64,000 nt of DNA from Nonomuraea muscovyensis. Its GTDB lineage: Bacteria; Actinomycetota; Actinomycetes; Streptosporangiales; Streptosporangiaceae. The stretch spans positions 1,426,001-1,490,000 of the forward strand of contig NZ_JACHJB010000002.1 of the NCBI RefSeq assembly GCF_014207745.1. The letters are read 5' to 3'. Shown piece by piece: positions 13,338-21,558 of this stretch. Made by a program: the position numbers and the translations under genes. Under the pieces are notes generated by a model. It was not told the origin of the DNA. It saw nothing but the letters and a program-made list of their open reading frames with translations, and ran no database searches. The number at the start of each line of letters is the position of its first letter. The first letter of the stretch is position 1.

Positions 13338-14417
13338 CTACCCAGAAAGCGCCCCACCACCACCCTGACCATTACGTCCTCGCGTCGCCCTCTCACGGCT
13401 CCCGCTGTTGCCATGCTCCGCATAGGCGCGCAGCGTCAGCGTTGCGTCACGGGTGTCGATAAGGCTTGTGTCACGAAGTGCGGCTCCGGCCGCCGGGGTA
13501 GCCGTCTGGTCCTTGCTTGCTCGTCGGATGTGAAGCCGGGTAGCCGGTGCGGACGCGGGGGGCGGGACCGGCGGAGGCGCCTGGGTGGTGGGGGCGGCTG
13601 AGCCGGTTTCGATGGCCTGTCGCATCGCCGCGGCATCCCGGTGGCGCTGTCGGGGGTCTTTGGCCAGCGCGGTCGCCAGCATCTGGTCCCAGAAGGGGGC
13701 CAGGGCCGGGGTCAGTTGTGAGGGCGGCTGCGGGGTCTTGTGCAGGTGCCCGAAGAGCACGGCGGCGGTCGAGTCCCCGGTGAAGGGCGGCCGACCGGTG
13801 AGCATCTCATACAGCACGCATCCGGTGGAGTACAGATCCGAGCGGGCGTCGGCGGGCTTGCCGTCCGCCTGCTCGGGCGACATGTAGGACGGGGTACCGA
13901 TCCGCATTCCGGTGGCGGTCAACCGGGTGGCCGTCTCCGACATGAGCTTGGCGATCCCGAAGTCCATCACCTTCACCCGCACCCGGCCGCCGGCGCGGTG
14001 GACCATGATGTCGGCGGGCTTGATATCGCGGTGCACCACCTCCCGTCCGTGGCTGTGCTCCAACGCCTCCAAGACCGCCGCCACGATCTGCCCGACCTCG
14101 TTCGGGGTCGGCGGCGCCTGGCGCAGCAGATCAGCCGGTGTCCCGCCCTCCACCAGCTCCATCACCAGATACGGAACCGGATCCCCGTCACCGATGTCCT
14201 CACCGATGTCGTAGACGGTCGCGATGTTGGGATGCGACAAGCTCGCCCCCCGGCGGAACCGGGCCCGGAAGTCCTCATCGCGCAGCATCTGCGCGGGCAG
14301 CACCTTGACCGCCACGATCCGCTCCAGCTCCCGGTCACGCGCCCGGTACACCACCCCCATACCGCCGCGCCCCAACGGCTCCAGCAGCTCGTACCGCCCT
14401 GACAGCGTCCTCACCAC
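13338..14417 (-). CDS. Ser/Thr protein kinase-like protein with altered catalytic motifs
   Basis: About 359 residues; GTG at 14417 with GGAGG 11 bases upstream puts the start just before SGRYELLEPLGRGGMG. The kinase domain spans residues 8-275: glycine loop GRGGMGVV, Lys38 in VAVKVL, catalytic loop HRDIKPAD (129-136), DFG (152-154), GTPSYMSPEQ. Two positions depart from active PknB-type kinases: the Mg-binding Asn after HRD is Asp136, and the helix-C region reads FRRGASLSHPN, lacking the usual REAxxA block with the salt-bridge Glu. The tail is Pro/Ala-rich, then basic, with no membrane segment or sensor domain, so the protein is soluble. It may be a weak or inactive kinase acting as a scaffold, or an allele in decay. 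Confidence 0.8.
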   Translation of the reverse strand: MVRTLSGRYELLEPLGRGGMGVVYRARDRELERIVAVKVLPAQMLRDEDFRARFRRGASLSHPNIATVYDIGEDIGDGDPVPYLVMELVEGGTPADLLRQAPPTPNEVGQIVAAVLEALEHSHGREVVHRDIKPADIMVHRAGGRVRVKVMDFGIAKLMSETATRLTATGMRIGTPSYMSPEQADGKPADARSDLYSTGCVLYEMLTGRPPFTGDSTAAVLFGHLHKTPQPPSQLTPALAPFWDQMLATALAKDPRQRHRDAAAMRQAIETGSAAPTTQAPPPVPPPASAPATRLHIRRASKDQTATPAAGAALRDTSLIDTRDATLTLRAYAEHGNSGSRERATRGRNGQGGGGALSG

Positions 14418-14541
14418 AAGACCCCGATCCCTCCGCCCCCCTTTGATCAACACCAAACTACGGGCAAGAGCGCCTTCTGGCCGGAAAAAGCGAACGAGCC
14501 GGTCTGCGCGTGGAGAACCGGCATACGGCAGAAGACACCGT

Positions 14542-14573
14542 GCCCCCGGACCCGGCGCACCGGGCCCGGGGGC
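14542..14573 (-). terminator. Hairpin between the TmrB-like and kinase genes
   Basis: A 14-bp stem with one mismatch (GCCCCCGGACCCGG / CCGGGCCCGGGGGC) and a CGCA loop, 32 bases past the stop of the TmrB-like gene in its direction of transcription. It likely separates that gene from the kinase gene. Confidence 0.6.
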
Positions 14574-14604
14574 TGCCACTGGCTGAGTGCTCCGCGCGCG
14601 GGCC

Positions 14605-15132
14605 TCAACGCTTGACGGCCTCCGCGATCTGCAGGGCGGCCTGGGCGGGCGTGAGGTGCGTGGTGTCGACGACCTCGGCCTCAGCGTGTAGCCACGTGCG
14701 GGCCGCCTCGGCGTAGGGCTCGAGGTATTTGAGACGGAATGGGGAGGGGAGGGGGCCGAGAAGAGTGTCCCCCTCGATGCGCCCGCGGAGGGTGTCCTGG
14801 TCAGCGTGGAGGACGAAGTGCCGTACCGGAATGTCATGTTGGGCGAGGCCCGTGCTGATCTCTCGCCAGTACTGCTCGACGAGGACAGTCATGGGCATCA
14901 CCAAAGTGCCGCCGGTGTAGTCGAGTACACGGCGGGCGGTCTCGACCACGAGTGGCCGCCACGGCGGCCAATGCTGGAAGTTGTCCGTCTCGGGCAGTCC
15001 TGGCGTGATGTCCATGAGCGTCTCGCCGACCTTCTCGGCGTCGAACACCCGTGAATCCGGGATCAGTTGCCGCACGAGTGGACTGGTCGTCGTCTTGCCT
15101 GCGCCGTGGGTGCCGTTGAGCCATACGATCAT
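14605..15132 (-). CDS. TmrB-like P-loop ATPase
   Basis: A 175-residue single-domain P-loop protein. Walker A is GTHGAGKTT at residues 7-15 right after MIVWLN, and the layout matches the TmrB tunicamycin-resistance family and related small kinases: FDAEKVGETL after strand 2, the NFQHWPPWRPLVVETA segment, TLVMPMTVLVEQYWREI, and a LID-like RGRIEGD. TmrB proteins bind ATP and tunicamycin and protect N-acetylglucosamine-phosphate transfer; whether this one confers resistance is not shown. The gene stands alone, with a hairpin on its 3' side. Confidence 0.85.
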   Translation of the reverse strand: MIVWLNGTHGAGKTTTSPLVRQLIPDSRVFDAEKVGETLMDITPGLPETDNFQHWPPWRPLVVETARRVLDYTGGTLVMPMTVLVEQYWREISTGLAQHDIPVRHFVLHADQDTLRGRIEGDTLLGPLPSPFRLKYLEPYAEAARTWLHAEAEVVDTTHLTPAQAALQIAEAVKR

Positions 15133-15368
15133 GGGACCCGACGCTAGCGCTTCGCGTGCCGCGGGAACGGCGGGAATCCGCGAGGCTACGGTCCCATCCG
15201 GTCCAGCACGCGCATGACCGCCGACAACCGCCCGCGGGTGACCAATCCCAACCGGACGTGATCCAGCACCGGTCGGCGGTGTGGGCCCGTGTCCGCCTCG
15301 CGGGGCGGCGTCGCTCTCGGCCTCGGCCCTCAGCGCTGCCGCCCGTAGATGGAACCTTCCGAACTGCT

Positions 15369-15452
15369 CTAGCTGTAGTGATTGTTGAGATTCATGATCA
15401 CGTGACCGAGGGTGATCAAGAACGCCAGTTGTGCGGCAGTGCTGTATCCCAT
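15369..15452 (-). CDS. Possible 27-residue hydrophobic microprotein
   Basis: A tiny ORF starting MGYSTAAQLAFLITLGHV and ending NNHYS. The ATG is 13 bases past the stop codon of the broken FAD monooxygenase on the same strand; GGACGAG is a weak ribosome site. The peptide would form one hydrophobic helix with a polar end. Base composition is lower in GC than around it. It may be chance. The remaining part of the gap 15133-15465 shows no other coding signal. Confidence 0.25.
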   Translation of the reverse strand: MGYSTAAQLAFLITLGHVIMNLNNHYS

Positions 15453-15465
15453 GGCTCGTCCGCGG

Positions 15466-16837
15466 TCAACCGGCCGCGAGCAGGCGTTCCGCCTCCCGCC
15501 GGTGCCCTGCCAGTTCGAGCAGCGCGCCGGCCGCTCCCCTCAGGACCGACGCGCGTGCCCCCGCACCGTGCCGCAGCGCCCTGGCCGTCGCCCGGATCAG
15601 GCCGGGCAGGGCGAGGGTTTCGCGCGGGTCACGGATCCGCGAGTACACGTCGAGGACGCGCCGGACGCCGCCCGGACCCTCGGTCAGCGCCCGCAGCAGC
15701 TGGAACTGCACGTACGCCAGCCCGTCGCCTCTGCCGAGCAGGTTCGTCCACTGGTAGGCCAGCACGCACTGCGCGTCGCGCGAGCGTTCCCACGCCCGGG
15801 TGGCGCGGTCGAGCGCGGCCGGATCGTCCAGGACGTCGCCCACGGTCTCGCCGAGCAGGCGGGCGAACCGTACGGCGTCGCGGATCCCCTGCGCGGTGAC
15901 CGGGTCCTTGAAGTGTCCGGCGTCACCGACCAGCACCCAGCCCGGCCCGGCCGAGCGGCGGAAGTAGGACGGGTGCTCGGCGGAGCTGACGACCCTCGTC
16001 GTCCTGGTGCAGCCCTCCAGGCGCTCCGCCAGGTGCGGCACCATGCCGACGGTCCGGTCGAACTCCGCCTCCACACCACCCCGGAAGTCGGCCGCCCGCT
16101 CGGCCGGCGGCATCAGCAGCACCAGCGACAGCCCGCCGTCGCAGGGGAACGCGTTGCCCAGCTCGCGGCCGGTCAACCACATGGCGGCCGTGGCGCGCCA
16201 CTCCTGTCTCGGGTCGTCGTAGTAGGCGTAGTAGCAGGCCCGGCCGTTGGCGTGGGACAGGCGCGGGCGCTGCGCCCCGACCAGGTTCGCGATCGTCGAG
16301 CGGCGGCCGTCCGCGCCGACGACCAGCCGGGCGCGCACCTCGTACTCCTCACGGTCGCGTGCGCTCCGGTCGCGGACGCGGACGCCGACGGCCCGGCCGT
16401 TCTCCCACGCGGACGCGGACGCCGACGGCCCGGCCGTTCTCCCAGAGCACGCCGGTGACGCGATGCCCCTCCCTGATCTCGGCGCCGGCGTCACGGGCGG
16501 TCTCGACGAGGGCCGCGTCCAGCGGGGCGCGCCGCACGCACATCCCGTAGTCGAACCCGTCGACCGGGTTGAAGGCGCCGGCGGCCGCGTGCCCGGGCCC
16601 GCCGATGAAGGCACGGGAGAGCCGGGGGGCGCCGATCTTCTCAACGCGTTCCAGGACGCCGGCGCGCGCCAGCTCGGCGACGCCGCCCGCGAAGAGCAGA
16701 TGGGTGGAGACGGTGGTGGACGGGAAACGCGCCGGGTCGACGGCGATCACGTGGTGGCCCCGCCGGGCCAGGGTTGCCGCGGCCACCGCGCCCGCGCAGC
16801 GCGCCCCGGCGATGACGACGTCTGCCTGCTCGACCAT
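15466..16837 (-). pseudogene. FAD-dependent monooxygenase gene split by a 37-bp tandem duplication
   Basis: Two overlapping frames together encode a full aromatic-hydroxylase/geranylgeranyl-reductase-type flavoprotein of about 440 residues. The 5' part (ATG at 16837, GAGGGGG upstream) has the FAD-binding start DVVIAGARCAGAVAAATLA and reads to WENGRAVGVRVR, then leaves frame. The 3' part resumes at the same WENGRAVGVRVR and continues with ARLVVGADGRRSTIANLVG and WVLVGDAGHFKDPVTAQGI (second FAD motif) to the stop. Removing one copy of the repeat at 16371-16444 restores one uninterrupted frame. It is divergent from the TetR gene at 16949 across a perfect dyad. It is probably a recent inactivation, since no other damage is visible. 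Confidence 0.85.
16371..16444. repeat. Perfect 37-bp tandem duplication
   Basis: Bases 16371-16407 are repeated exactly at 16408-16444. The unit begins CGCGGACGCGGACGCC and ends GTTCTCCCA. As 37 is not a multiple of 3, it shifts the frame of the monooxygenase gene. Confidence 0.97.
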
Positions 16838-16864
16838 CGAACCCCCTCGCGGACGCCGGGTCAC

Positions 16865-16884
16865 AACCGACGATAGTGTCGGTT
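16865..16884. promoter_or_regulatory. TetR operator, copy 1
   Basis: Perfect dyad AACCGAC-N6-GTCGGTT in the gap between the FAD monooxygenase and tetR. A near copy lies at 17631-17650 before the next oxidoreductase, so both are likely bound by the TetR protein encoded between them. Confidence 0.75.
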
Positions 16885-16948
16885 ATGGGGGACGGTAGGC
16901 CGCCCGGCCCGCCGAGTCAACGCCCCGCCGGGCGGTAGGGTGCGGGAC

Positions 16949-17569
16949 ATGCCGATCAGGGAGCCGAAGAAGCGCATGCCGGGCTCGGCCCGCCGGACCC
17001 GCATCACCGGGGCGGCCCTGGAGGTCTTCGCCGCGCGGGGTTACCACGCCACGGCGATGGAGGAGATCGCGACCGCGGCGGGGGTGACGCGCTCGGTCCT
17101 GTACGACCACTTCCCGTCCAAGCGCGTGCTGCTGATCACGGTCCTGCAGGAGCAGAACGCTCTGCTCGTGGAGCACGTCGGCGCCCGTATCACCGGCTCC
17201 GGCTCGCCCGGCCGCCGGCTGCGCGCCACCCTGGACGCCTACTTCAGCTTCTCGGAGGACCGGCCCGCCGCGCGCCGCCTGCTGTTCGACCACACCGACG
17301 AGGACGATCCCGAGATCAAGGCCGTGCGGTGGGGCATCAGGGAGGCCCGCACCCGGGCGGTCGCCGTGATGCTGGGCCGGGACCTGCGCCGGCTCGGCGT
17401 CGAGCCGGACAGCGAGATCGCCCAGGCGGTGGTGGAGTTGCTGATCTCGGGCACGGACGGGCTGGCCCAGTGGTGGGCGCGGCATCCCACGGTGCCGCGC
17501 AACGAACTCGTCGACGCCGCCATGCGCGTGCTGTGGAACGGGCTGTCGCAGGTGCCCGGCCACCGTTGA
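16949..17569 (+). CDS. TetR-family regulator of flanking FAD oxidoreductases
   Basis: About 206 residues. The N-terminal helix-turn-helix is ARRTRITGAALEVFAARGYH, then EEIATAAGVTRSVLYDHFPSK; the C-terminal ligand domain has RRLLFDHTDEDDPE and LLISGTDGLAQWW. I take the ATG at 16949; a GTG at 16940 in frame is an alternative. It is divergent from the broken monooxygenase and followed, 98 bases later, by the exported FAD oxidoreductase. The two matching dyads at 16865 and 17631 lie in front of each, so this protein probably represses both and itself. The inducing ligand is not evident. Confidence 0.9.
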   Translation: MPIREPKKRMPGSARRTRITGAALEVFAARGYHATAMEEIATAAGVTRSVLYDHFPSKRVLLITVLQEQNALLVEHVGARITGSGSPGRRLRATLDAYFSFSEDRPAARRLLFDHTDEDDPEIKAVRWGIREARTRAVAVMLGRDLRRLGVEPDSEIAQAVVELLISGTDGLAQWWARHPTVPRNELVDAAMRVLWNGLSQVPGHR

Positions 17570-17630
17570 GCCCGGCGTCACCTCGGTGTCTTGACAGGTG
17601 TGAAGCTCGCGTTCATCGTTCGCCTAGCTG

Positions 17631-17650
17631 AACCAACAGAAGTGTCGGTT
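17631..17650. promoter_or_regulatory. TetR operator, copy 2
   Basis: AACCAAC-N6-GTCGGTT, one base different from the arms at 16865-16884, with the same 6-base spacing, 17 bases before the ATG of the FAD oxidoreductase. A TTGACA at 17591-17596 could be the -35 box. Confidence 0.7.
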
Positions 17651-17667
17651 AGGCGGGAGGATCGGAC

Positions 17668-19464
17668 ATGGAGCAGGACCAGAGCGGGATCGGGCGGCGG
17701 CGGTTCGTCACGGGCGCGATGGCCGTCGCCGCGGGCGCGGCGGCCGGGCCGCTGTGGGGCGCGCCGGGAGCCAGGGCGGCTGCCCCCTCCCTGGTGAGCG
17801 CCGCCCCAGGCAGGAGCGTGGCGATCTTCGGCGCCGGGATGGGCGGGCTGAGCGCCGCCCATGAGCTGGCCGAACGCGGTTTCCAGGTCACCGTCTACGA
17901 GCGCAAGGCCCTCGGCGGCAAGTCCAGGAGCATCCCCGTGCCCGGCACCGCCACGGGCGGGCGGCGGGATCTGCCGGGCGAGCACGGTTTCCGGTTCTTC
18001 CCCGGCTTCTACCAGAACCTTCCCGACACGATGAGCCGCATCCCGTTCGGCCGCGGCACCGTACGGGACAACCTGGTCCCGGCGAGCCTGGAGGTGATCG
18101 CGTACAAGGGGAAGGAGTTACGCATCCCCGTGCCCGGCAGCCTCGGCGGAGTCCTCACCCCCGAGGCGATCGAGGACTACTTACGCAGCGCGCTCACGGC
18201 CGTCACCACCGTGCCGCCGTCACAGATCAACTTCTTCGTCTCCAAACTCCTCACCTTCGTCACCAGCGGTCCACGCCGCCGGCTCGGCCAGTGGGAGAAC
18301 ATGGCCTTCGCCGACTTCATCAAGGCCGACGTCATGTCGCAGGAGTACCGGGACCTGTTGGTGACGATGTTCACCGCGTCCCTGGTGGCCGCCCAGCCCG
18401 ACAAGGCCAACACCCGCACCATGGGCCTGATGTTCGAGGCGCTCTTCTACAGCGCTCTGGGCCTCGGCCCGTACGGCCCGCCCGACCAGGTGCTCAACGG
18501 CCCCTCGAACGACGTGTGGATCGATCCCTGGATCGCCCACCTGACCGGGCTCGGCGTCCGGTTCGAGGTCGGCCGGACCGCGACCGGGTTCACCTGCTCC
18601 GGCGGCCGGATCACCGGCGCGCAGGTGACCGATCCCAGCGGGGCCTCCGGCGTCGTCACCGCCGACCACTACGTGGCCGCCATGCCGATCGAGCGGCTGC
18701 AGCCCCTGCTGACGTCCGAGCTGAAGGCCGCCGACCCGGCGCTGGCGCGGCTGGCCCACCTGGAGACGGACTGGATGAACGGGGTCATGATCTACCTGAA
18801 GGAGCCCCGTCCGATCGCGGCGGGGCACCTGATCTACGCGGCCACGCCGTGGGCGCTCACCTCGATCAGCCAGGCGCAGTTCTGGAGCGGCGACTTCGCC
18901 GCGCGCTACGGCGACGGCACCGCCACCGACTGCCTGTCCCTCGACCTGTCCGACTGGAACACCCCGGGCGTCCTCTTCGGCAGGACCGCCAAGCAGTGCA
19001 CCCGGCAGGAGATCGTGCAGGAGGTGCTGGCGCAGGTCCGCTCGGCCCTGCCCGGCGGCGCGGCGCTGCTGCCCGACTCCATCGTGCATTCCTGGTTCGT
19101 GGATCCGGCGATCACCGGCGAGGGCACCGCGGCCGTGGCCAACGACGAGCCGCTGCTCATCAACACCCCCGCCTCGTGGGGGAACCGGCCCACCGCCACG
19201 ACGAGGATCCCCAACTTCTTCCTCGCCGCCGACTACGTCCGCAACAGCATCAACCTCGCCACCATGGAAGGCGGCAACGAAGCCGGCCGGATGGCGGCGA
19301 ACGGCATCCTCGACGCGTCCGGCTCCGCAGCGACCAGGGCCAGGTTGTACGGCCTCTACCTGCCCGACGAGTTCAGGTCGATCCACGGCGCCGACGACGC
19401 GCGCTACCTGCTGGGCCTGCCCAACCGGTTCGACCTGCTGCTCCCCTACTGGCCGGGCCGGTGA
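17668..19464 (+). CDS. Tat-exported FAD-dependent amine oxidase/desaturase-like oxidoreductase
   Basis: A 598-residue flavoprotein. A twin-arginine signal (RRRFVTGAMAVAAGAAAG, residues 10-27) and an AxA-type site near residue 38 predict folded export. The dinucleotide fold starts at SVAIFGAGMGGLSAAHELAERG with the following acidic strand VTVYERKALGGKSRS, and the phytoene-desaturase/amine-oxidase signature follows (EHGFRFFPGFYQNLPDTM). The C-terminal FAD segment is NFFLAADYVRNSINLATMEGGNEAGRMAANGI. The family includes hydroxysqualene dehydroxylase and carotenoid desaturases; the exact substrate is unknown. It is preceded by the second TetR dyad, with GGGAGG before the ATG. No terpene synthase lies nearby. 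Confidence 0.85.
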   Translation: MEQDQSGIGRRRFVTGAMAVAAGAAAGPLWGAPGARAAAPSLVSAAPGRSVAIFGAGMGGLSAAHELAERGFQVTVYERKALGGKSRSIPVPGTATGGRRDLPGEHGFRFFPGFYQNLPDTMSRIPFGRGTVRDNLVPASLEVIAYKGKELRIPVPGSLGGVLTPEAIEDYLRSALTAVTTVPPSQINFFVSKLLTFVTSGPRRRLGQWENMAFADFIKADVMSQEYRDLLVTMFTASLVAAQPDKANTRTMGLMFEALFYSALGLGPYGPPDQVLNGPSNDVWIDPWIAHLTGLGVRFEVGRTATGFTCSGGRITGAQVTDPSGASGVVTADHYVAAMPIERLQPLLTSELKAADPALARLAHLETDWMNGVMIYLKEPRPIAAGHLIYAATPWALTSISQAQFWSGDFAARYGDGTATDCLSLDLSDWNTPGVLFGRTAKQCTRQEIVQEVLAQVRSALPGGAALLPDSIVHSWFVDPAITGEGTAAVANDEPLLINTPASWGNRPTATTRIPNFFLAADYVRNSINLATMEGGNEAGRMAANGILDASGSAATRARLYGLYLPDEFRSIHGADDARYLLGLPNRFDLLLPYWPGR

Positions 19465-19578
19465 CGCCGTCCGGCGAAGCTCTCGTCAGGGGCGGGGCGA
19501 GATCGGTGAGGGAGACGGCGAGCCGGAGACGCGGGCGCGCAGCGCCGGACGGGCGGGGCGGCCGTTAAGATCGGCGAG

Positions 19579-20550
19579 GTGAGCCTGCCCGCCGTATCCG
19601 ATCTGGCGGCGCCGCCCGTCGAGCCGGCCCGCGACCCCTACCACGTCTACCTCGACTCCCTGACCAGCCCCGAGTCGCGCCGCACCATGCGCGGCTGCCT
19701 CGACAGGCTGGCGCGCCTGCTGACCGGCGACGACGGCGCCACGGGCGCGGGCCAGCCATGGCACCTGCTGCGCTACGAGCACACGGTGCGCATCCGCACG
19801 ATGCTCACCGAGCAGGGCTGGTCCGCCGCGTACGTCAACAAGCACATCGTGGCGCTGCGCCGGGTGCTGAAGGAGGCGTGGCGGCTCGGGCAGACCAGCG
19901 CCGAGGACTACGCCCGCGCCTCCGACCTGGCCCCGGTGCGGCAGAGCCGGCTGCCGGCCGGCCACCACGTCCCGCCGGAGGTGGTGGGCGCTGCGCTGGC
20001 CACCTGCGACGACTCCCCGGCCGGGGTCCGCGACGCGGCTTTGATCGCGGTGCTCTACTCGACGGGTTGCCGGCGGGCCGAGATCGGCGGGCTCGCGCTG
20101 GCCGACTACGACCCGGGGGCCCGGTCGCTGCGGGTGCGCGGCAAGCGCGACAAGGAGCGCCTGGTCTACCTGACCGCCGACGCGATCGGGCTGCTGGAAC
20201 GGTGGCTCGCGGTGCGCGGCGCGACGCCGGGCGCCCTGTTCAGCCCGATCAGCAGGGCGGGCCGGGTCCGGGAGCGCGACGGCCGGCCGGTGGGGCTGAC
20301 GGGGCAGGGCATCGCCGACGTCCTGGCGCGGCGGCTCGGCGAGGCGGGCGTGTCGCGGCGGACCGCGCACGACTTCCGCCGGACGTTCATCGGCGAACTG
20401 CTGGACGCGGGCGTCGACCTGGCCACCGCGCAGGCCCTGGTGGGCCACTCGTCACCGGCGACCACGGCACGCTACGACCGCCGGCCGGAGAAGACCCGCC
20501 GCGACGCCGTCGACCGCATCCGCCTGCCCGCGCCCCGCCCTCTCGGCTGA
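19579..20550 (+). CDS. Tyrosine recombinase/integrase
   Basis: 323 residues. The N-terminal SAM-like core-binding domain covers residues 15-120 (LDSLTSPESRRTMRGCLDRLARLL). The catalytic domain has the expected set: Arg in STGCRRAEI (about 158), Lys in RGKRDKERLVYL, HxxR in AHDFRRTF (about 278), His in GHSSPATTARYDR, and the Tyr nucleophile in ARYDR (about 309). The GTG at 19579 has only a weak ribosome site and may begin a leaderless message. There are no phage, plasmid or excisionase genes nearby and no obvious attachment-site repeat, so it looks like a stand-alone recombinase. Confidence 0.92.
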   Translation: MSLPAVSDLAAPPVEPARDPYHVYLDSLTSPESRRTMRGCLDRLARLLTGDDGATGAGQPWHLLRYEHTVRIRTMLTEQGWSAAYVNKHIVALRRVLKEAWRLGQTSAEDYARASDLAPVRQSRLPAGHHVPPEVVGAALATCDDSPAGVRDAALIAVLYSTGCRRAEIGGLALADYDPGARSLRVRGKRDKERLVYLTADAIGLLERWLAVRGATPGALFSPISRAGRVRERDGRPVGLTGQGIADVLARRLGEAGVSRRTAHDFRRTFIGELLDAGVDLATAQALVGHSSPATTARYDRRPEKTRRDAVDRIRLPAPRPLG

Positions 20551-20555
20551 GAGGG

Positions 20556-21488
20556 CTACCGAGCCGGTTCGCCGGCTCGGCGGTAGTCGCCGGGCGTGGT
20601 GCCGTACCACTGCTTGAAGGCCAGGTGGAAGCCGACGTCGGAGCGGTAGCCGACACGCCGCGCGATGGCGTGGTGCGGCAGCGGGGTCTCCGCCAGCAGC
20701 CGCGCCGCCTCCTGCATCCGCCGCGCGGTCAGGTGGCGCATCGGCGTCTCGCCGACCAGTTCGCGGAAGGCCGCCGCGAACGCCGAGCGCGACAGCCCCG
20801 CCTCGGCGGCGAGCCGTTCCAGCGTCCACGGCTCGGCGAACCGGCGGTGCACCGCCAGCAGCGCCGGCCCCACGGCCGGATGGCGCAGCGCCCGCAGCAC
20901 CGGCTCGCCGGCCGCCAAACTGCCGAGCGCCGCCCGCAGCGCCAGCACGAAGGCCAGCTCGAACGCCCGCAGCGCCACCAGCCCCTGGCCGGGCGCCGCC
21001 TGGTCCCACTCCCCGGCGAGACCGGCCAGCGTGCCGGCCAGCAGCGGCTGCCCGGCCAGCGCGGCCCGGTCGAGGACGAGCACGGGCGGCAGCGCCCGGT
21101 ACAGGGGCGCGGCCGCGGCGGCGTCGTAGTGCAGGCCGCAGCAGAGCATCGTGGTCTCGGCGCCGGGCCCGTCGATCCGGACGGTCCGCGCCACGCCGGG
21201 CGGCCGGACGGGCAGCAGGCTCTCCAGCGGCACCGTGGCCCGGCCGGGAGCGTCGGCGACCCGGTGGGCGGTGCCGTGCGGGAACACCGCCACGTCGCCG
21301 GCCGCCAGCCGCACCGGCTCGTGGCCGGGCAGCTCGATCGTGCACGTGCCCGCCTGCACGTAGTGGATGAGGGCGCAGTCCTCGCCTTCGCCCGCCACGC
21401 CCCAGGGCGCCCGCGCCGTCCAACGGCTGTGGAAGACGCCCTCCAGCCGCAGCGGCGCGAGCAGCTCGCTCAGCAGATCATCGGTCAT
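20556..21488 (-). CDS. AraC-family regulator with cupin sensor domain
   Basis: 310 residues. The N-terminal half is a cupin of the AraC-associated type (CALIHYVQAGTCTIELPGHEP, LAAGDVAVFPHGTAHRV). The C-terminal 100 residues carry two helix-turn-helix units: WTLERLAAEAGLSRSAFAAAF and HHAIARRVGYRSDVGFHLAFK, then the conserved GTTPGDYRR. It is divergent from the NmrA-like gene, with 70 bases between the starts, the usual arrangement for a regulator of the neighbouring redox gene. It stops 5 bases from the stop of the recombinase gene, so the two converge. Confidence 0.92.
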   Translation of the reverse strand: MTDDLLSELLAPLRLEGVFHSRWTARAPWGVAGEGEDCALIHYVQAGTCTIELPGHEPVRLAAGDVAVFPHGTAHRVADAPGRATVPLESLLPVRPPGVARTVRIDGPGAETTMLCCGLHYDAAAAAPLYRALPPVLVLDRAALAGQPLLAGTLAGLAGEWDQAAPGQGLVALRAFELAFVLALRAALGSLAAGEPVLRALRHPAVGPALLAVHRRFAEPWTLERLAAEAGLSRSAFAAAFRELVGETPMRHLTARRMQEAARLLAETPLPHHAIARRVGYRSDVGFHLAFKQWYGTTPGDYRRAGEPAR

Positions 21489-21558
21489 GGACGATCCTTA
21501 AAGACTCGCGGATCGGGCTTTATAGAGCGTATCGGGTGCGACCGCGCAGGCTTGGGGC

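Noticed and set aside
19579-20550. Prophage or integrative element around the tyrosine recombinase
   Set aside because: Neighbours are ordinary chromosomal genes, there is no tRNA gene and no direct repeat pair that could be attachment sites.
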